NCBI GenBank assembly: GCA_945862125.1
Contig: CAMAYC010000038.1
Coordinates: 1-40,802 of the forward strand
DNA: 40,802 bases
Direction: 5' to 3'
From: Reyranella massiliensis 521
GTDB taxonomy: Bacteria; Pseudomonadota; Alphaproteobacteria; Reyranellales; Reyranellaceae
In this document: in pieces, positions 40,443 through 40,802 of the stretch
Numbering within the stretch: position 1 is the stretch's first letter
How the letters are laid out: the number at the start of each line of letters is the position of its first letter
Notes under the pieces: model-generated
Database searches by the model: none
Seen by the model: the letters and a program-made list of their open reading frames with translations, nothing else
Told to the model about the DNA's origin: nothing
Position numbers and translations under genes: made by a program

Positions 40443-40802
40443 ATGAGAACAGCCCTCGTGGCGGCCGTCCTGGCCGCGATCGCCCTGCCCGCCGTGGCGC
40501 AAAACAGCGAACCCGCCGCCAAGTGCCGCGACCAGCCCCTGCCGCCCGTCTTCGAGGGCCTCGTTTTCGCAGGCGACGGCGACACTATTTACGGCGCGGG
40601 CTTCGGCCCCGGCATCCGGCTCTGGGGCATCCAAGCGAGCGAGCTGCGCGACCAGGCCAAGGCCGAAACCGTGCCCGGCATGCGCGCCCGCGCGGCGATG
40701 GAAGACCTGCTCGCACCGACCGGCCACAAGGCCCGCTGCGAACCGCTGAAATGGGACCGCTATTGCCGGGTCGTGGCGAGTTGCTCGGCGGGCGGCGTCG
40801 AC
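40443..40802 (+). CDS. Secreted thermonuclease-like (SNase-fold) protein, C-terminus cut off
   Basis: 120 codons to the window edge, without a stop. Signal peptide RTALVAAVLAAIALPAVAQ. The mature part reads FEGLVFAGDGDTIYG, IRLWGIQASELRDQ, and CEPLKWDRYCRVVASC, the arrangement of staphylococcal-nuclease-like domains (GDGDT...IRLxGIxAxE...DRYxRxVA). In active nucleases the Arg of IRLxGI and the GDGDT Asp bind Ca2+ and phosphate. Cysteine count is high, suggesting disulfides in the periplasm. Activity depends on residues, some outside the window. Confidence 0.82.
   Translation, partial: MRTALVAAVLAAIALPAVAQNSEPAAKCRDQPLPPVFEGLVFAGDGDTIYGAGFGPGIRLWGIQASELRDQAKAETVPGMRARAAMEDLLAPTGHKARCEPLKWDRYCRVVASCSAGGVD

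Overview
The window reads as a 40.8 kb piece of a GC-rich alphaproteobacterial chromosome. The grounds are dense GC-rich genes with short gaps and many ATGA/GTGA overlaps, a fused single-chain indolepyruvate:ferredoxin oxidoreductase, a trmL-hemF pair, and a NUDIX - small membrane protein (DUF6111-like) - CCA-adding enzyme string. A Reyranella-like member of the Rhodospirillales/Hyphomicrobiales is my best guess, but genus cannot be settled from the sequence. About 40 genes and one tRNA are supported. No rRNA, CRISPR array or intact insertion sequence was seen.

Left edge (1-4350), accessory. A McrBC-type modification-dependent restriction system runs leftward: mcrB is complete and mcrC is cut by the window edge. 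Next come a broken RHS/YD-repeat fragment, a lone DUF433 antitoxin-like gene, and about 900 bases without genes. That gap holds a large REP-like palindrome and a perfect 9+9 dyad.

4355-11430, mixed housekeeping. A lipoprotein - DUF4864 - EamA transporter unit runs leftward. tRNA-Arg(ACG) follows, with an SGNH hydrolase gene starting 16 bases after it. Then come an SDR that lacks the catalytic tyrosine, a convergent AroE-like dehydrogenase that lacks the shikimate-binding serines, a peroxiredoxin, and a YqgE/AlgH protein. A cluster of TTTTCC(C)GACA motifs lies between the SDR and the AroE-like gene.

11434-18914, leftward block: HAD hydrolase - recX - arsC-like - membrane [2Fe-2S] adenylate cyclase - TPR protein - indolepyruvate oxidoreductase. 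The cyclase joins a histidine-rich membrane part, a plant-type ferredoxin domain and a class III cyclase, so it looks like a redox- or electron-transport-sensing cAMP source.

19034-23240, rightward: a TetR regulator, then SxtJ-like - DUF5989/SxtK-like - NodU/CmcH carbamoyltransferase - quinone-oxidoreductase-like MDR enzyme. A 9-bp dyad overlaps a possible promoter between tetR and sxtJ. The three-gene core matches sxtI/J/K of the saxitoxin clusters, but the rest of that pathway is absent, so the carbamoylated substrate is unknown.

23242-29126, probable catabolic cluster: two 2-hydroxychromene-2-carboxylate-isomerase-like proteins, two SDRs, a Rieske oxygenase alpha subunit, a pirin, an OmpA-domain protein and an exported protein of unknown function.

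29209-36056, leftward: MoxR ATPase - DUF58 - BatA-N/DUF4159 protein - VWA/GATase-like membrane protein, a tightly packed four-gene system.

36124-40802: NUDIX hydrolase - DUF6111-like - CCA-adding enzyme - small membrane protein run rightward. The trmL-hemF pair runs leftward and converges on them. A secreted nuclease-like (SNase-fold) gene is cut by the right edge.
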